This document shows, piece after piece, positions 46,390-55,305 of a DNA stretch of 64,000 nucleotides. Under the pieces are notes generated by a model. It searched no databases, was not told where the DNA came from, and saw only the letters and a program-made list of their open reading frames with translations. The position numbers were made by a program, and so were the translations under genes. Source of the DNA: Rothia mucilaginosa ATCC 25296 (GTDB lineage Bacteria; Actinomycetota; Actinomycetes; Actinomycetales; Micrococcaceae); assembly GCF_000175615.1 (NCBI RefSeq), contig NZ_ACVO01000017.1, forward strand, positions 201,134 through 265,133. Direction: 5' to 3'. How positions within the stretch are numbered: position 1 is the first letter of the stretch; each line of letters opens with the position of its first letter.

Positions 46390-47091
46390 CTAGTGGATGA
46401 GGTAGATGGTGCGGGCGAGTTCTTCGGGCAAGAAGGATGCGGCAAAGAGGATTGCCACGATGATGACGGCGAGCGCGGTCATGAGGCTGGAGCGCCAGCC
46501 GGGGTGCAGCTCGTTGAAGGTGATGAGTCCCTTATGTTCTTTGTCCATGTTGACCACGTTGATCTGTTTGTAGATGGTGGTTTGGGCGGAGAGTTTGGAG
46601 GAGACTTCTCGCATGGTTTTGCCGTCCCAGACGCGGCCGTCGATGCGCATGAGCTGTTTGCCGTCTTTGTCGACGGCCCACATGGCGGGGAAGCTGCGGT
46701 AGCGTAGGCGGCCGGCGACGGTTTTGAGTTTCTGGCCGTAGGCTTTTTTGGGGTAGAGCTTTTCGGCGTAGATGGTGTGGTCGATGTTTTCGAGGGGTAC
46801 GGCGAACCAGCCGAAGGTGCGTGCGCGGAGCACGTGGGTTTTGGTGATGACGATGATGGTGGGTTTGAGGACTGAGTAGAGGTTTACGCCTGCGATGGTG
46901 CCGATGAGCAGTACGAGGAGGGTGTACGGCAGGGCGGGTCGCTTGTAGAGGATGAAGGCGAGCGCGGCGAGGAGCACGATGGTGCCGGGGAGTGCCGCTT
47001 CGATGCGCCTGCCGTAGGAGCGCATGCGGGGGTGGAATAGTTCGTTGACTTCGCCGTATTTGGCGGGGACTTCGTGAGCGCGTTCTGCCAT
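46390..47091 (-). CDS. Membrane protein with PH-like domain
   Basis: About 233 residues, probably starting at the ATG at 47091 (MAERAHEVPAKYGEV). Two helices (about residues 34-52 and 56-75) lead into a cytosolic segment beginning TIIVITKTHVLRARTFGWFAVPLENIDHTIYAEKL that looks like a bacterial PH domain, and a third helix lies at the C-terminus (SLMTALAVIIVAILFAASFL). Function unknown. It is divergent from the 47155 gene with only about 60 bp between, so promoters overlap. Confidence 0.65.
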   Translation of the reverse strand: MAERAHEVPAKYGEVNELFHPRMRSYGRRIEAALPGTIVLLAALAFILYKRPALPYTLLVLLIGTIAGVNLYSVLKPTIIVITKTHVLRARTFGWFAVPLENIDHTIYAEKLYPKKAYGQKLKTVAGRLRYRSFPAMWAVDKDGKQLMRIDGRVWDGKTMREVSSKLSAQTTIYKQINVVNMDKEHKGLITFNELHPGWRSSLMTALAVIIVAILFAASFLPEELARTIYLIH

Positions 47092-47154
47092 ATACACAAC
47101 TTTAGTGTGTGCGGTGCGTGAAACCTAGCGGACTACCTGCGTTACTCTGGTTCT

Positions 47155-48132
47155 ATGCGTAATTTTTCTCCCGTGGAGCGGGTTCTGGCAATGTGGATGG
47201 TCGGTGTTGTGGTGGCGGTTTCTGTGGCTGCTGCGGCGCTGGTTATGACGAATAAGCTGGTGTACGGTCCGACGGGTCAGGTGCGGGAGTATTTTCATGC
47301 GTTGCGTACGGGTAATGGTTCGTATGCGCGTGGTTTGTTGGGTGCGCAGATTCCTGAGGGTGACGCGTCTTTGCTGGATGGGGATGCTTTGAGGCGTTCG
47401 GTGTCTTCGTTGGGTGAGGTGTCGTATGAGGTGGTGGAGACCAGCGCGGATGGTGAGCATGCGACGGTGCGTGCTTCTTATACGTTGGAGGGTTCGCGGC
47501 AGCATACGGATTTTCGTTTGCATCGTTCGGGCACGCATTGGGGCTTTTTTGATAAGTGGGCTATTGATGAGGCGTCTTTGCCGTCGGTGAAGGTGAATAT
47601 TCAGGGTGTGGAGGCTGCGACGATTAATAACCGTAAGGTTGCGGTGGATGATGGTGCGGCGTCGTTCCCGGTGTTTTATCCGGGTGTGTATGCGGTGTCG
47701 TATGATTCGACGGTTTATACCGCGCAGAAGGTGAATGAGGTGGTGACTGCGCAGGATGCGAATCATGCGGTGCGTATGGAGTTGAAGCCGAGTGATAATG
47801 CGTTGTCGTCGGTAAAGGAGCAGGTGCAGGATCATTTGAAGAAGTGCACGCAGCAGAGCACTCTTTATCCTGGTGGGTGCCCTTTTGAGTATGCGTTTAC
47901 GGGTCGTGTGGATTCTGAGGTGAAGTGGTCGGTGGTGAAGGTTGCGGATCCGCAGGTGAGTGTGAGTTCGGCGGGTGTGTGGTCGTTGAAGCCGATGTCG
48001 GGTACGGCGAAGGTGTCGTTTACTCAGTTGGATTTGTTTACGGGTGAGCGTTCGCAGGTGCAGAAGGAGATTCCGTTTACGTTGAAGGCGTCGGTGGAGG
48101 CGGATGCGAAGGCGGTCCGAGTCTCCTTCTAA
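47155..48132 (+). CDS. Exported or membrane-anchored protein of unknown function
   Basis: A 325-residue protein with one N-terminal anchor (about residues 13-35, no lipobox and no clear cleavage site) followed by an extracytoplasmic region. QVREYFHALRTGNGSYARGLLG resembles NTF2-like/DUF4878 domains, and the remainder is beta-rich with two cysteines (KKCTQQSTLYPGGCPF) that could form a disulfide. Ends in FTLKASVEADAKAVRVSF. Unrecognised family. Its divergent pairing with the PH-like membrane protein may be functional. Confidence 0.65.
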   Translation: MRNFSPVERVLAMWMVGVVVAVSVAAAALVMTNKLVYGPTGQVREYFHALRTGNGSYARGLLGAQIPEGDASLLDGDALRRSVSSLGEVSYEVVETSADGEHATVRASYTLEGSRQHTDFRLHRSGTHWGFFDKWAIDEASLPSVKVNIQGVEAATINNRKVAVDDGAASFPVFYPGVYAVSYDSTVYTAQKVNEVVTAQDANHAVRMELKPSDNALSSVKEQVQDHLKKCTQQSTLYPGGCPFEYAFTGRVDSEVKWSVVKVADPQVSVSSAGVWSLKPMSGTAKVSFTQLDLFTGERSQVQKEIPFTLKASVEADAKAVRVSF

Positions 48133-48148
48133 AGCCGCTGAGGTGCGA

Positions 48149-48233
48149 GAGCCAGTATGCTCTGAACGCGACATCAGGGTGCCCGAGCGAAGCGAGGACG
48201 GGTTCCCTGTAGGAGCGAAGAGCATACTGGCTC
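48149..48233 (+). repeat. Dispersed variable-arm repeat, copy 9
   Basis: Core GCGACATCAGGGTGCCC to GTAGGAGCGA. Arms GAGCCAGTATGCTCT and AGAGCATACTGGCTC are perfectly complementary over 15 bp and unlike those of any other copy. Confidence 0.88.
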
Positions 48234-48255
48234 GTAGCTTATATGGGTTGAGAAA

Positions 48256-48304
48256 GGGTCAGTATTATCTTCGCTCCTAATAGAGGTGAGGATAATACTG
48301 ACCC
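48256..48304. terminator. 14-bp perfect hairpin with TTCGCTCCTA in the loop
   Basis: GGGTCAGTATTATC and GATAATACTGACCC with a 21-nt loop starting TTCGCTCCTA, the same words as the end of the dispersed repeat core. Closes the thioredoxin-NHL gene from the right. Confidence 0.75.
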
Positions 48305-48328
48305 TGTTATTTAGTGTTTTAGCGATCC

Positions 48329-50299
48329 CTAGTTGATACCGCGAAGGTCCAGGACGAGTTCGCTTTCGTCTGCCTCGTCACCGGTCACGACGACGGGAAT
48401 ACCCCAGTCTTGCTGGTAGAGGTGGCATGCTGCATGCTCGGGGATGTCACCGCCGGGGGTACCGTCACAGGCGGCGGCGCGTGCGGTGATGTGCAGGACT
48501 GCCTCGGTGATCTCGGGGTTGAGCACGAGGGTGCGGGTCAGCCCGGTAGAGGTACCGGCACCTTCCAGGATGAAGTTCTCGGGGGTGGAGGAGATCTTCA
48601 GCTGGGTGGGGTCACCCCAGCGGGTATCGAGCTTCTGGCCGGTGGGCACGGTGAATCGTGAGACGAACTCGAGGGTGCCGCCGGTGAGCTTGGTGGAGGG
48701 GCGTGCGGTGGTGATGGCGCCTTCGTCGACGTGCTGTGCCTTGGCGGGGATGGAGGCGCGTACGAGCTGGTGTGCGTTGGTTTCGACGATGATGAGGCGC
48801 GGGTCCTCGCCGGGTACTTCTTCGACGAGCAGGTCGGAGGGTTCGTCGAGGCCGCGTTCGAGGGTGCCGAGGGTGCCGGTTGCGGGGTCCCAGCGGCGGA
48901 TGGCGCCGTTGTAGGTGTCGGCGACTGCGATGGATCCGTCGGGCAGTTCGGTCAGGCCGAGGGGGTGCTGCATGCGGGCGGTGTCGGAGTCGCCGTCGAC
49001 GAAGCCGAAGTCGAACAGGCCCTTGCCGACGGCGGAGGTGACCTGTACGCCGTCTTCGGTGAAGGTGATGTGGCGCAGGCCGCTGGTTTCAGAGCATGCG
49101 ACCCAGAGGCTGCCGTCGCGTGCTTCGATGATGCCGGAGGGCTGGGCGAACCAGGCGTCGTCGGCGGGGCCGTCGGCGAGGCCTTCGACGCCAGAGCCTG
49201 CGAAGATGCTGACGGTGCCGGTGACGGGTTCGTAGCCGAAGAGCTGGTGGGTGCCTGCCATGGCGATGATGAACTGGCCGGCTTCGCGGGAGTAGACGGC
49301 GTCCCAGGGCGAGGAGAGCGCAATGTCGGTGGCGGGTACGCCGGCGGGGATGTGGTTGGGGTCGCCGGTGATGGCGTTGTCGCCGTCGATGACGCGCTGC
49401 ACGCCGTTGCCTGCGAGGGTGCGTACTTCGCCGGTGCGCAGGTTGAGGGAGCGCAGGCGGTGGTTGACGGTGTCGGCGACGAGCACGTCGTAGCCGAGCT
49501 GTTCGCGCAGGTTTTCGGGTACGAGGGCGAGGCCGGCGGGTTCGTTGAAGCGTGCTTCGGTGCCGGTGCCGTCGACGTGGCCCTTGACCGGGTGGTTCAC
49601 GGGGTCGTCGCCACCACCGTAGGTGTTGATGACGGTGTTGAGGTCGGCTGCTACCTGCAGGATGCGGTGGCGTGCGCTGTCTGCGACGAGGTAGGTGCGT
49701 TCGCGGTTGCCGAAGAGGTTTGCGGGGCCGAATTCGGCGGGCAGTTCGATGGCTTTGCCGGGGAAGGCGTAGGTGCCGGCTGCTTTGGGGCGGGGTACGT
49801 AGGGGCCGTCGCCGCGGTGCAGGGTACCCTTCGCTTCGTGCTCGGCGACGAGTTCGCGTACGAGGGAGGTGAGGCCCTGCACGTGGCCTTCACCGGAGAG
49901 GTGGGCGACGATGTAGCCTTCGGGGTCGACGACGACGAGGGTGGGCCATGCGCGGGCGGTGTATGCCTGCCAGGTGGTCAGTTCGGGGTCGTCGAGTACG
50001 GGGTGGGTGATGTGGTAGCGGTCGACGGCTGCGGCGAGCGCTACGGGGTCTGCTTCGTGTTCGAATTTGGGGCTGTGTACGCCGACGGTGACGAGCACGT
50101 CGGAGAATTCTTCTTCGAGAGGGCGTAGTTCGTCGAGGACGTGCAGGCAGTTGATGCAGCAGAGGGTCCAGAAGTCGAGAATAACGATTTTGCCGCGAAG
50201 GTCCTGCAGGGTGAGGTTCTTGTCGCCGGTGTTGAGCCAGGCGCGGCCTTCGAGTTCGCTGGCGCGCACGCGTACGCTGCGGGTGGTGTTCTCACTCAT
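48329..50299 (-). CDS. Thioredoxin-like protein with NHL beta-propeller (NHLRC2-like)
   Basis: A 656-residue protein starting at the ATG at 50299 (AGGAGAG upstream). Residues 15-165 are a thioredoxin fold with WTLCCINCLHVLDEL (CINC, 48-51) of TlpA/NHLRC2 type and no signal peptide. Residues about 190-520 carry NHL repeats (YLVADSARHRILQV, DVLVADTVNHRLRSLNL, IAVADTYNGAIRRWD) forming a beta-propeller. A beta-sandwich (RFTVPTGQKLDTRWG) ends it. The same order occurs in NHLRC2. Presumably cytosolic; the partner is unknown. Confidence 0.85.
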   Translation of the reverse strand: MSENTTRSVRVRASELEGRAWLNTGDKNLTLQDLRGKIVILDFWTLCCINCLHVLDELRPLEEEFSDVLVTVGVHSPKFEHEADPVALAAAVDRYHITHPVLDDPELTTWQAYTARAWPTLVVVDPEGYIVAHLSGEGHVQGLTSLVRELVAEHEAKGTLHRGDGPYVPRPKAAGTYAFPGKAIELPAEFGPANLFGNRERTYLVADSARHRILQVAADLNTVINTYGGGDDPVNHPVKGHVDGTGTEARFNEPAGLALVPENLREQLGYDVLVADTVNHRLRSLNLRTGEVRTLAGNGVQRVIDGDNAITGDPNHIPAGVPATDIALSSPWDAVYSREAGQFIIAMAGTHQLFGYEPVTGTVSIFAGSGVEGLADGPADDAWFAQPSGIIEARDGSLWVACSETSGLRHITFTEDGVQVTSAVGKGLFDFGFVDGDSDTARMQHPLGLTELPDGSIAVADTYNGAIRRWDPATGTLGTLERGLDEPSDLLVEEVPGEDPRLIIVETNAHQLVRASIPAKAQHVDEGAITTARPSTKLTGGTLEFVSRFTVPTGQKLDTRWGDPTQLKISSTPENFILEGAGTSTGLTRTLVLNPEITEAVLHITARAAACDGTPGGDIPEHAACHLYQQDWGIPVVVTGDEADESELVLDLRGIN

Positions 50300-50463
50300 G
50301 GGTTCTCTCTCCTGTTGGGTGCGCCGTGTGTGGGCGCGTCGGTTTGCTGTCCCCATTATGCCAGCGTGGTGGGGGTGGTTCGCTGGGAGTTGAGCTTTGT
50401 GACTTGGGGCCTTAATGACCTGTCATATTAAGTCATATTCCGGGTGGTTCGTGGGTATATAAA

Positions 50464-50502
50464 GCGCCCCGCACGTATCACGGTCGGATGCGCGCGGGGC
50501 GT
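50464..50502 (-). terminator. Terminator after lipoprotein 1 (repeated type)
   Basis: GCGCCCCGCACG... with GGATGCG..GGGGCGT; nearly the same hairpin follows lipoproteins 2 and 3. Confidence 0.8.
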
Positions 50503-50552
50503 TGGTGTCCCTATTGTGGCGGGCTGTTCGGCCCGGTGGTAGGAACTAGTTT

Positions 50553-51305
50553 TTACTTGGCGCCTGCAACCTCGGAGAGGTCACCAATCTTGGTGGGCTT
50601 AACCGGGGTCTTAGCGGTGCCCTTGAAACCGTCGATGCGGGCAGGTGCCTTCGGGGTCTCGATGGTGGAGACGTCGGTCGCCTGCTCGAAGGTCTTAGTG
50701 TTCAACACGGATGCGGTGCCGTCCGCCTTGACGACGGTGTAGAGGTTGTCCTTGGGGTTGGTCTTGATCCAGGAGCCGTCCTCGCTCACGACGATGGTTG
50801 TACCGTTGGAGTCCATGCTGGTCCACACACCGTTATTCTGGATGCTGATGATAGCGCCGTCCTTGGATTCGAATGCAGCGAGTTTATCGGTGTAGTAGAC
50901 GGTGCCGTCGCTGGTCTGCGCCTTCTTCACACCGGCCTCGTTCTTGAGCTGCTCCAGGGCTTTCTTGCTGGCGGTGTAGCCTGCGGAGGCTGCCTGATTG
51001 GCGGATTCCTGGCCCTTCTTGAGTGCTTCGCTTGCTTCGCTGGGCAGAGCGCTGGGGGCGCTGATGGTGCCCTGGGTGGTCTTGGTTTCTGCCTTGGTGG
51101 TTTCAGCTGCTACGGAGGCGGTGCTTGCGCTGGTTGCCGCGGCGGAGGTGCTTGCGGGTGCCGATGCAGTTGCGGAAGCGGTTGCAGAAGCGGACGCGCT
51201 TGCCGATGCGGAGGAGTTGGAGTTGGTGCCGGAGTTGCCGCCGCAGGCTGCGAGGCCGAGGGCACCGGCAATGGTCAGGGACAGTACAGCAATTGACTTC
51301 TTCAC
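50553..51305 (-). CDS. Lipoprotein 1 (paralog of lipoprotein 2)
   Basis: A 250-residue lipoprotein. Signal peptide MKKSIAVLSLTIAGALG and lipobox LAAC place the acylated Cys at residue 21. A Ser/Ala/Thr low-complexity linker (about 25-70) leads to a helical part and then a beta-rich domain with GVWTSMDSNGTTIVVSEDGSWIKT, i.e. repeats of the G-x-W type. Ends PTKIGDLSEVAGAK. It is a close tandem duplicate of the next gene upstream (identical signal peptide and mostly identical linker), each with its own terminator. Cell-surface protein; function unknown. Confidence 0.85.
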   Translation of the reverse strand: MKKSIAVLSLTIAGALGLAACGGNSGTNSNSSASASASASATASATASAPASTSAAATSASTASVAAETTKAETKTTQGTISAPSALPSEASEALKKGQESANQAASAGYTASKKALEQLKNEAGVKKAQTSDGTVYYTDKLAAFESKDGAIISIQNNGVWTSMDSNGTTIVVSEDGSWIKTNPKDNLYTVVKADGTASVLNTKTFEQATDVSTIETPKAPARIDGFKGTAKTPVKPTKIGDLSEVAGAK

Positions 51306-51490
51306 TGAATTTCTCTTTTCTGTATGCGCCGCTCTGCGACGGCGCAGTGCATGGTGTGGTTGACCTGTACTCCGGTATGCCCGGAGTACGCCTCCATGCT
51401 AGCACCGTGACCTGAAAGCTCCCTGAGATGTTGCGGTGCTTCCCTTCCCCCGCTTTTCATGGGTCTTCTCAGCGTAGCTTGAAGACGCAA

Positions 51491-51532
51491 AACACCCCGC
51501 ACGCATCACGGTCGGATGCGCACGGGGTGTTG
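51491..51532 (-). terminator. Terminator after lipoprotein 2 (repeated type)
   Basis: AACACCCCGCACGCATC with GATGCGCACGGGGTGTT, loop ACGGTCG. Confidence 0.85.
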
Positions 51533-51581
51533 GTGTCCCTGTTCTGTCGGGCTATTCGGCCCAGGGGGCAGGAGCTCGTTT

Positions 51582-52346
51582 TTACTTGAGGCCTGTAATC
51601 TCAGAAAAGTCAGCAACCTTGGTGGGCTTGGCCGGGGTCTTAGCGGTGCCGCGGAAGCCGTCGACGGGGCCAGGGGCCTTCGGGATATCGATGGTGGAGA
51701 GGTCAGTCGCCTGCTCTAAGGTCTTAGTGTTCAGCACGGCAGCGGCGCCGTCTGCCCTAACGGCGGTGTAGAGGCTGTCCTCGGGGTTGGTCTTGATCCA
51801 GGAGCCGTCCTCATCCACGACGATGGTTCCACCGTTGGAGTCAAAGCTACTCCACGCACCGGTATTTTGGATGATGACAATAGCGCCGTCCTTGGATTCG
51901 AATGCAGCGACTTCATTGTTGTAGTAGACGGTGCCGTCGCTGGTCTGTGCCTTCTTGACGCTGGAATCTTCCTTGAACTCGTTCAGGGATTCCTTGCTGG
52001 CGCGGTACAGTGCGGAGGTTGCCTGCTGGTTGGATTCCTCGCTCTTCTTAAGTGCTTCGCTTGCTTCGCTGGGCAGAGCGCTGGGGGCGCTGATGGTGCC
52101 CTGGGTGGTCTTGGTTTCTGCCTTGGTGGTTTCAGCTGCTACGGAGGTGGTGCTTGCGCTGGTTGCCGCGGCGGAGGTGCTTGCGGGTGCCGAGGCAGTT
52201 GCGGAAGCGGTTGCAGAAGCGGTTGCAGAAGCGGAGGCACTTGCCGACGCGGAGGGGCTGGAGCTGGTGCCGGAGTTGCCGCCGCAGGCTGCGAGGCCGA
52301 GGGCACCGGCAATGGTCAGGGACAGAACAGCAATAGACTTCTTCAC
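51582..52346 (-). CDS. Lipoprotein 2 (paralog of lipoprotein 1)
   Basis: A 254-residue lipoprotein with the same signal peptide and LAAC lipobox as lipoprotein 1. The linker contains one extra SATA unit. The mature domain (TSDGTVYYNNEVAAFESKDG, GAWSSFDSNGGTIVVDEDGSWIKT) is clearly homologous, with most changes in the central helix and the C-terminus (DFSEITGLK). Surface-anchored; function unknown. Confidence 0.85.
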   Translation of the reverse strand: MKKSIAVLSLTIAGALGLAACGGNSGTSSSPSASASASASATASATASATASAPASTSAAATSASTTSVAAETTKAETKTTQGTISAPSALPSEASEALKKSEESNQQATSALYRASKESLNEFKEDSSVKKAQTSDGTVYYNNEVAAFESKDGAIVIIQNTGAWSSFDSNGGTIVVDEDGSWIKTNPEDSLYTAVRADGAAAVLNTKTLEQATDLSTIDIPKAPGPVDGFRGTAKTPAKPTKVADFSEITGLK

Positions 52347-52544
52347 GGCAGATTTCTCTTTCCGTCATACGTCGCTCTGCAACGGCGCAGTGCGTAGTGT
52401 GGTTGGGGTACAGGCGGGTATGTCCCCGGTGTACGCCCTCATGCTAGCACCGCGACCTGAAAACTCCCTGGGTTGCCGCGCCGCAGGTGGACCCCTCCCC
52501 CGCTACTCTCACAGCCCTTTGTGGTTCAAGCTCTCTAGAACACA

Positions 52545-52589
52545 AAGACGCCCCGCACGCATCACGTTCGGATGCGCACGAGGCGTCTT
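52545..52589 (-). terminator. Terminator after lipoprotein 3 (repeated type)
   Basis: AAGACGCCCCG..CGCATC with GATGCG..CGAGGCGTCTT, loop ACGTTCG. Confidence 0.85.
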
Positions 52590-52648
52590 CTAGATCAGGG
52601 GCTGTTACGCTCTGGTAGCGTCACAAGCCGCTGTTAGCTCTTTACAGC

Positions 52649-53365
52649 TTACTTGGGCTGTGCGGGCTTGACGGGGGCGACCTTAGCCTGTGCGGGCTTT
52701 GCGGGAACCTTCGGAGCCTTCAGGTCTGCCTTCTCGCCGCCAACGATGGAGGTTACTTCACCGGATGCGTCCACGGTTGCCTGCAGGCCGCTGTTAGCCT
52801 GGATGCTCCAGGAGCCGTCAGCCTTGACTGCGACCTGGCCGTTTGCGTCCTGGCGGCTCCAGGAGCCGTCAGCCTGTACAGCTACCTGACCTTCGTCACC
52901 CTGAATGGTCCAGCCGCCGTCCTCGGAAACAATAACGTCGCCCTCAACGGCGGAGGAGGAGTTACCCTCGGAGTCCTTGGACTCAGCCTTGGTGCCCTTT
53001 TCGTCGGACTCTACCTTGGAGGAGTTACCCTCGGAGTCCTTAGCGTCTACGGATGCCTTGCCGTCTGCGCCGACCTTCACGTCTGCGGAGTTGCCTTCGC
53101 CGTCGTTAGCCTTGACGGTGACGTTGCCGTCCTTGTCAACCTTCACGTCTGCAGTAGCGGAAGCAGAAGCTGCCGAGGTGGTTGCAGCTGCAGAGGATGC
53201 CTTAGCCGATGCACTTGCGGAAGCAGTTGCAGAAGCGGATGCGGATGCAGTCGCGGTGGTGGTGGTGGAAGAGGACTGGGAGCCGCATGCGCTCAGGCCC
53301 AGTGCGCCTGCGAAAGCGATGGACAGAACCGCGGTGGTCTTCTTCATTGCGGGGGCGATAGCCAT
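52649..53365 (-). CDS. Lipoprotein 3 with DGSW repeats
   Basis: A 238-residue lipoprotein. The ATG at 53365 has AAGGAG 5 nt upstream, so the six residues before MKKTTAVLSIAFAG are kept; the lipobox is LSAC. After a Ser/Ala/Thr linker come acidic repeats (VKVGADGKASVDAKDSEGNSS) and then tryptophan repeats (VAVQADGSWSRQDANG, VAVKADGSWSIQANSG). A Pro/Lys-rich tail (KAPKVPAKPAQAK) follows. More distant paralog of lipoproteins 1, 2 and 4. Confidence 0.83.
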   Translation of the reverse strand: MAIAPAMKKTTAVLSIAFAGALGLSACGSQSSSTTTTATASASASATASASASAKASSAAATTSAASASATADVKVDKDGNVTVKANDGEGNSADVKVGADGKASVDAKDSEGNSSKVESDEKGTKAESKDSEGNSSSAVEGDVIVSEDGGWTIQGDEGQVAVQADGSWSRQDANGQVAVKADGSWSIQANSGLQATVDASGEVTSIVGGEKADLKAPKVPAKPAQAKVAPVKPAQPK

Positions 53366-53583
53366 TGTTTCTCCTTGTGGTTGTTAGTATGGTGCGGCTA
53401 GTTGGCGACGTATTCGCGTCGTGCGCAGGATCCTTGTGGGATTCCATAACGATTATCGGTGTAACCAACCGCGTTAATTCTATCGAGTTTGGGGGCTTTT
53501 ATCCGAGCCGGCGGGCGTTTATCCGCATTCTAGCGGGTGGGATAGCCCACGTTTTCGCCCGGCTTATCGGCTGGCCACTTCAG
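53366..53583. other. Gap between lipoproteins 3 and 4
   Basis: About 220 bp. Contains the lipoprotein 3 promoter and ribosome site; unlike its neighbours, lipoprotein 4 has no hairpin of the repeated terminator type here. Confidence 0.4.
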
Positions 53584-54429
53584 TTAGTTACGGGGAGTAA
53601 CGGGCTTGACGGGGTTAACAGTAGCGCCAGCGGGCTTGGCGGGAACGGTCGGTACCTTAATGGTGCCGCTGCCGCCGGTCTGTTCCCAGGTGCCGTTAGC
53701 TTCTACTTCAATGACGCCGTTCTCACCGGTCTGTTCCCAGGAGCCGTCTGCATCGACCTCAACGACATCTCCATCGCCAACGCGCTCCCAGGAGCCGTCA
53801 GCTCGTACCTCAATGATGTCGCCGTTGGGTGCGTGGTAGGACCAGCCGCCGTCGGCCTTGATTTCGATGAGGGTGTAGCCGTTGGCTGCGCTGACGGTTC
53901 CGCTGTCGACGGTCACGGTGCCGGAGCCATTCGAGCCGCTCTTGGCAGAGGTCTCGCCTGCCTTCTCGTCGACCTTTGCGGAGGAACCGGAGTTGGCGGA
54001 TCCCGAGCCGTCGTTGTCGGTTGCGTTGCCGCTAGCGTCTGCAGTCACACCAGTACCGTTGGCGCCGTTGACGGTCACATTACCGTTAGCGTCTGCGGTG
54101 ACCCCGGTGCCATCAGCACCGCTGACGGTTACGCCGCCTTCGGTGACGGTGACGGTACCCTGCGAGCTGCTTGCAGTAGCGCTCGGGGAGGCTGCGTCGC
54201 TTGCCTTGACGGTGACCTTGCCGTTGCCCGCGTTGACTGCCGCGTCGGCGGTGGAGGATGCCTTGGCGGTTGCGGTTGCGGTGGGTGCCGGGGCGGAAGC
54301 GGAGGTGTTCTGCGCACCGCAGGCGCTCAGGCCGAGTGCTGCGATTGCTGCCAGTGACAGTGCTGCCGCGCCAGTGCGAAAGCGACGGTTGGTGGTCTGT
54401 GCGGAAGTGTTCTGGGCGGGGCGTGCCAT
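53584..54429 (-). CDS. Lipoprotein 4 with DGSW repeats
   Basis: A 281-residue lipoprotein with a long n-region (MARPAQNTSAQTTNRRFRTG), hydrophobic core and LSAC lipobox near residue 37. The linker is followed by glycine/asparagine repeats (ADGTGVTADANGNVTVNG, twice) and four tryptophan repeats (IEVRADGSWERVGDGD, VEVDADGSWEQTGENG, IEVEANGTWEQTGGSG). AAGGAG precedes the ATG. The repeats look like stacked short beta units. The tail is Pro-rich. Function unknown; wall or surface location likely. Confidence 0.83.
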   Translation of the reverse strand: MARPAQNTSAQTTNRRFRTGAAALSLAAIAALGLSACGAQNTSASAPAPTATATAKASSTADAAVNAGNGKVTVKASDAASPSATASSSQGTVTVTEGGVTVSGADGTGVTADANGNVTVNGANGTGVTADASGNATDNDGSGSANSGSSAKVDEKAGETSAKSGSNGSGTVTVDSGTVSAANGYTLIEIKADGGWSYHAPNGDIIEVRADGSWERVGDGDVVEVDADGSWEQTGENGVIEVEANGTWEQTGGSGTIKVPTVPAKPAGATVNPVKPVTPRN

Positions 54430-54928
54430 GAGGTGGTTCTCCTTGTGCGTCCCGGAGGGTCAATCGTCCGGGGTTTGTATGGTTGATTTTCCGGTTGGAT
54501 GGGGCCGTTGTGTATGGTGTGTGGCTTTTCCTTCGCCGGTGACTCCAGCTTAGGGTGTGAGTCTAAGATTGAGCTTTAGTTTGCTGTGTTTAAGCTGTGT
54601 CCAGACGACAATGTATAAGTATTTTTTCCCAGTGGGGTTTGATAATCCCGGTTTTTCGCTCAGCCTATGCATAGCTTTCTGCTTAAATGTATAAATTTTC
54701 TTTATTTTTCCGTAGCCCACCCTAGCTTTTTCTGTGAAAACGGGCCACTTTCTGTGTTTATGGCTCGAGTATAGGGTTAGGGTCTTGAATACCCACTTCT
54801 CACCCCTCCACATGTTTCTTTTACTTCCTACCGTTCCCCCTCCCCTGTCTCTAGACACAACAAATTGGCATAACAAAAGACCCCCACCGTAATGGTGGGG
54901 GTCTTTAGCAGATTCGAAGTCTCAAGAA
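54430..54928. other. A+T-rich gap between lipoprotein 4 and hup
   Basis: About 500 bp with no convincing gene. A 108-codon minus-strand frame here is basic and unlike a conserved protein and its end overlaps no signal. Holds the hup terminator at its right end. Confidence 0.5.
54876..54906 (-). terminator. hup terminator
   Basis: AAAGACCCCCACC with GGTGGGGGTCTTT, loop GTAAT; 13-bp perfect stem. Confidence 0.88.
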
Positions 54929-55213
54929 TTACTTCTTAGCGACTGCTGCCTTCAGCTTGGAGCCTGCGGTCAGCTTCACGCCGTGACCGGCGGGAATCTG
55001 GATGGTTTCGCCGGTCTGCGGGTTACGGCCGGTACGAGCTGCACGGTCGGTGCGCTCGATTGCCATCCAACCGGGGATGGTAATCTTCTCGCCCTTGGAG
55101 ACGGAAGACTCGAAAACCTGGAACACTGCGTCGAGGACTGCATTCACGGTTGCCTGGCTCTTGCCAGACTTCTCTGCAACCTCTGCAACGAGTTCGGTAC
55201 GGTTCTTAGCCAT
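54929..55213 (-). CDS. hup: DNA-binding protein HU
   Basis: A 94-residue nucleoid protein of standard HU length. MAKNRTELVAEVAEKSGKS, FESSVSKGEKITIPGW, and the DNA-arm region RTGRNPQTGETIQIPA with conserved Pro are clear; the C-terminus KLTAGSKLKAAVAKK is short, without the long basic tail seen in mycobacterial HupB. Single gene with own terminator. Confidence 0.96.
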   Translation of the reverse strand: MAKNRTELVAEVAEKSGKSQATVNAVLDAVFQVFESSVSKGEKITIPGWMAIERTDRAARTGRNPQTGETIQIPAGHGVKLTAGSKLKAAVAKK

Positions 55214-55305
55214 TAGGGTGCCCCTTCCAGAGACTTAAGGTTTGAGTCTAAAGCGAGTGACCGTCGGTGACGACGGAAAACCGTTTAGGAACTAAAATAC
55301 CAGAT

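Noticed and set aside
54550..54876. 108-codon minus-strand frame between hup and lipoprotein 4
   Set aside because: Basic, low similarity to any protein type, no ribosome site, ends beside the hup terminator; chance frame in A+T-rich DNA.
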